DNA of 64,000 bases, taken from NCBI GenBank assembly GCA_021404525.1, contig JAAWWE010000002.1:186001-250000 (forward strand), in the 5' to 3' direction. Origin of the DNA: Rhodobiaceae bacterium (lineage in GTDB: Bacteria > Pseudomonadota > Alphaproteobacteria > Parvibaculales > Parvibaculaceae). The position numbers were made by a program, and so were the translations under genes. The stretch's first letter is position 1. Each line of letters opens with the position of its first letter. This document shows, in pieces, positions 63,682 to 64,000 of the stretch. Below the pieces are notes generated by a model. That model saw only the letters and a list, made by a program, of their open reading frames with translations, was not told the DNA's origin and did no database searches.

Positions 63682-64000
63682 GTGGGCGACGCAGTACTTT
63701 CCAAGATCCAGGAATTTCTGAAACTAGAAGCCGCAGGCGGCATTGTTTTGATGGCCGCCGCCGTACTGGCGCTTGTCATTGCGAACTCCGTATTCGCTGG
63801 ATATTACGACGCCTTTTTGGCGACACCTGTCGCCGTCGAATTTGGCGCGCTCAAGATTGCGAAACCTCTTCTCCTCTGGGTGAATGATGGCCTGATGGCG
63901 ATATTCTTCCTGCTGGTCGGCCTCGAAATCAAGCGGGAATTCCTTCAAGGCGAACTATCGTCACGCGATCAGGCCGCACTTCCTTTCTTCGCCGCTGTCG
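63682..64000 (+). CDS. nhaA: Na+/H+ antiporter NhaA, N-terminal part
   Basis: The window ends inside this gene, which runs past 64000 with 106 codons visible. The translated part reads as NhaA: IQEFLKLEAAGGIVLMAAAVLALVIANS for the N-terminal helix region, then WVNDGLMAIFFLLVGLEIKRE and FLQGELSSRDQAALP, among the most conserved stretches of the family. It exports Na+ or Li+ in exchange for protons. GTG 63682 has GAAGAGGG 6 bases upstream and fits the family N-terminus; GTG 63634 is an in-frame but unlikely alternative. A structured leader lies just upstream. Confidence 0.92.
   Translation, partial: MGDAVLSKIQEFLKLEAAGGIVLMAAAVLALVIANSVFAGYYDAFLATPVAVEFGALKIAKPLLLWVNDGLMAIFFLLVGLEIKREFLQGELSSRDQAALPFFAAV

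Overview
The window looks like chromosomal DNA of a Gram-negative, aerobic alphaproteobacterium. A TonB-dependent receptor, a BluB-type lower-ligand enzyme, CobO/CobQ late cobalamin enzymes and many FAD monooxygenases, acyl-CoA dehydrogenases and lipid enzymes support this. The lipid-rich, degradation-rich content would suit a Parvibaculum- or Rhodobiaceae-like organism, but that placement is inference only. I see no rRNA, tRNA, CRISPR array, transposase or phage gene. Coding density is high, with many ATGA start/stop overlaps.

Layout. 0-16 kb: two paralogous Baeyer-Villiger-type monooxygenases (62-1564 and 8994-10481) flank a DUF4212/sodium-solute symporter pair, a lone GDP-mannose dehydratase, a Rieske-glutamate synthase fusion and a CPA1 antiporter. 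A GST, two acyl-CoA dehydrogenases and a dienoyl-CoA reductase-like flavoprotein follow (10.8-16 kb). 16-21 kb: a Kef-type antiporter, a periplasmic penicillin-acylase-family enzyme, a small membrane protein and bluB. 21-33 kb: a cobalamin riboswitch heads btuB-btuF-cbiB-cobD-cobO-btuC-btuD-cobQ, which meets a convergent cobT-cobC-cobS-cobU operon. Together these cover B12 uptake, adenosylation and nucleotide-loop assembly, but no corrin-ring genes are present. 33-37 kb: an Fe(III) ABC transporter split over a divergent promoter.

37-49 kb: MFS and RND/MMPL transporters, TerB and TetR proteins, then a catabolic operon (FAD monooxygenase, atypical SDR, membrane protein, exported FAH-fold enzyme) divergent from a second TetR, and an acyl-CoA ligase. 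49-54 kb: a DHFR-like reductase, a hybrid histidine kinase with two receivers and a Rieske-ThDP enzyme fusion. 54-63.5 kb: a lipid region holding a monoacylglycerol-lipase-like hydrolase, a DUF3336-patatin lipase, gpsA, and an operon of WS/DGAT acyltransferase, PlsB and a HAD-PlsC fusion. On paper these genes could both make and break down triacylglycerol. The window ends inside nhaA, which has a structured leader.

Start codons were chosen by ribosome-binding site and family N-terminus, so several differ from the longest reading frame. All functions are predictions from sequence motifs read by eye. No database search was run.
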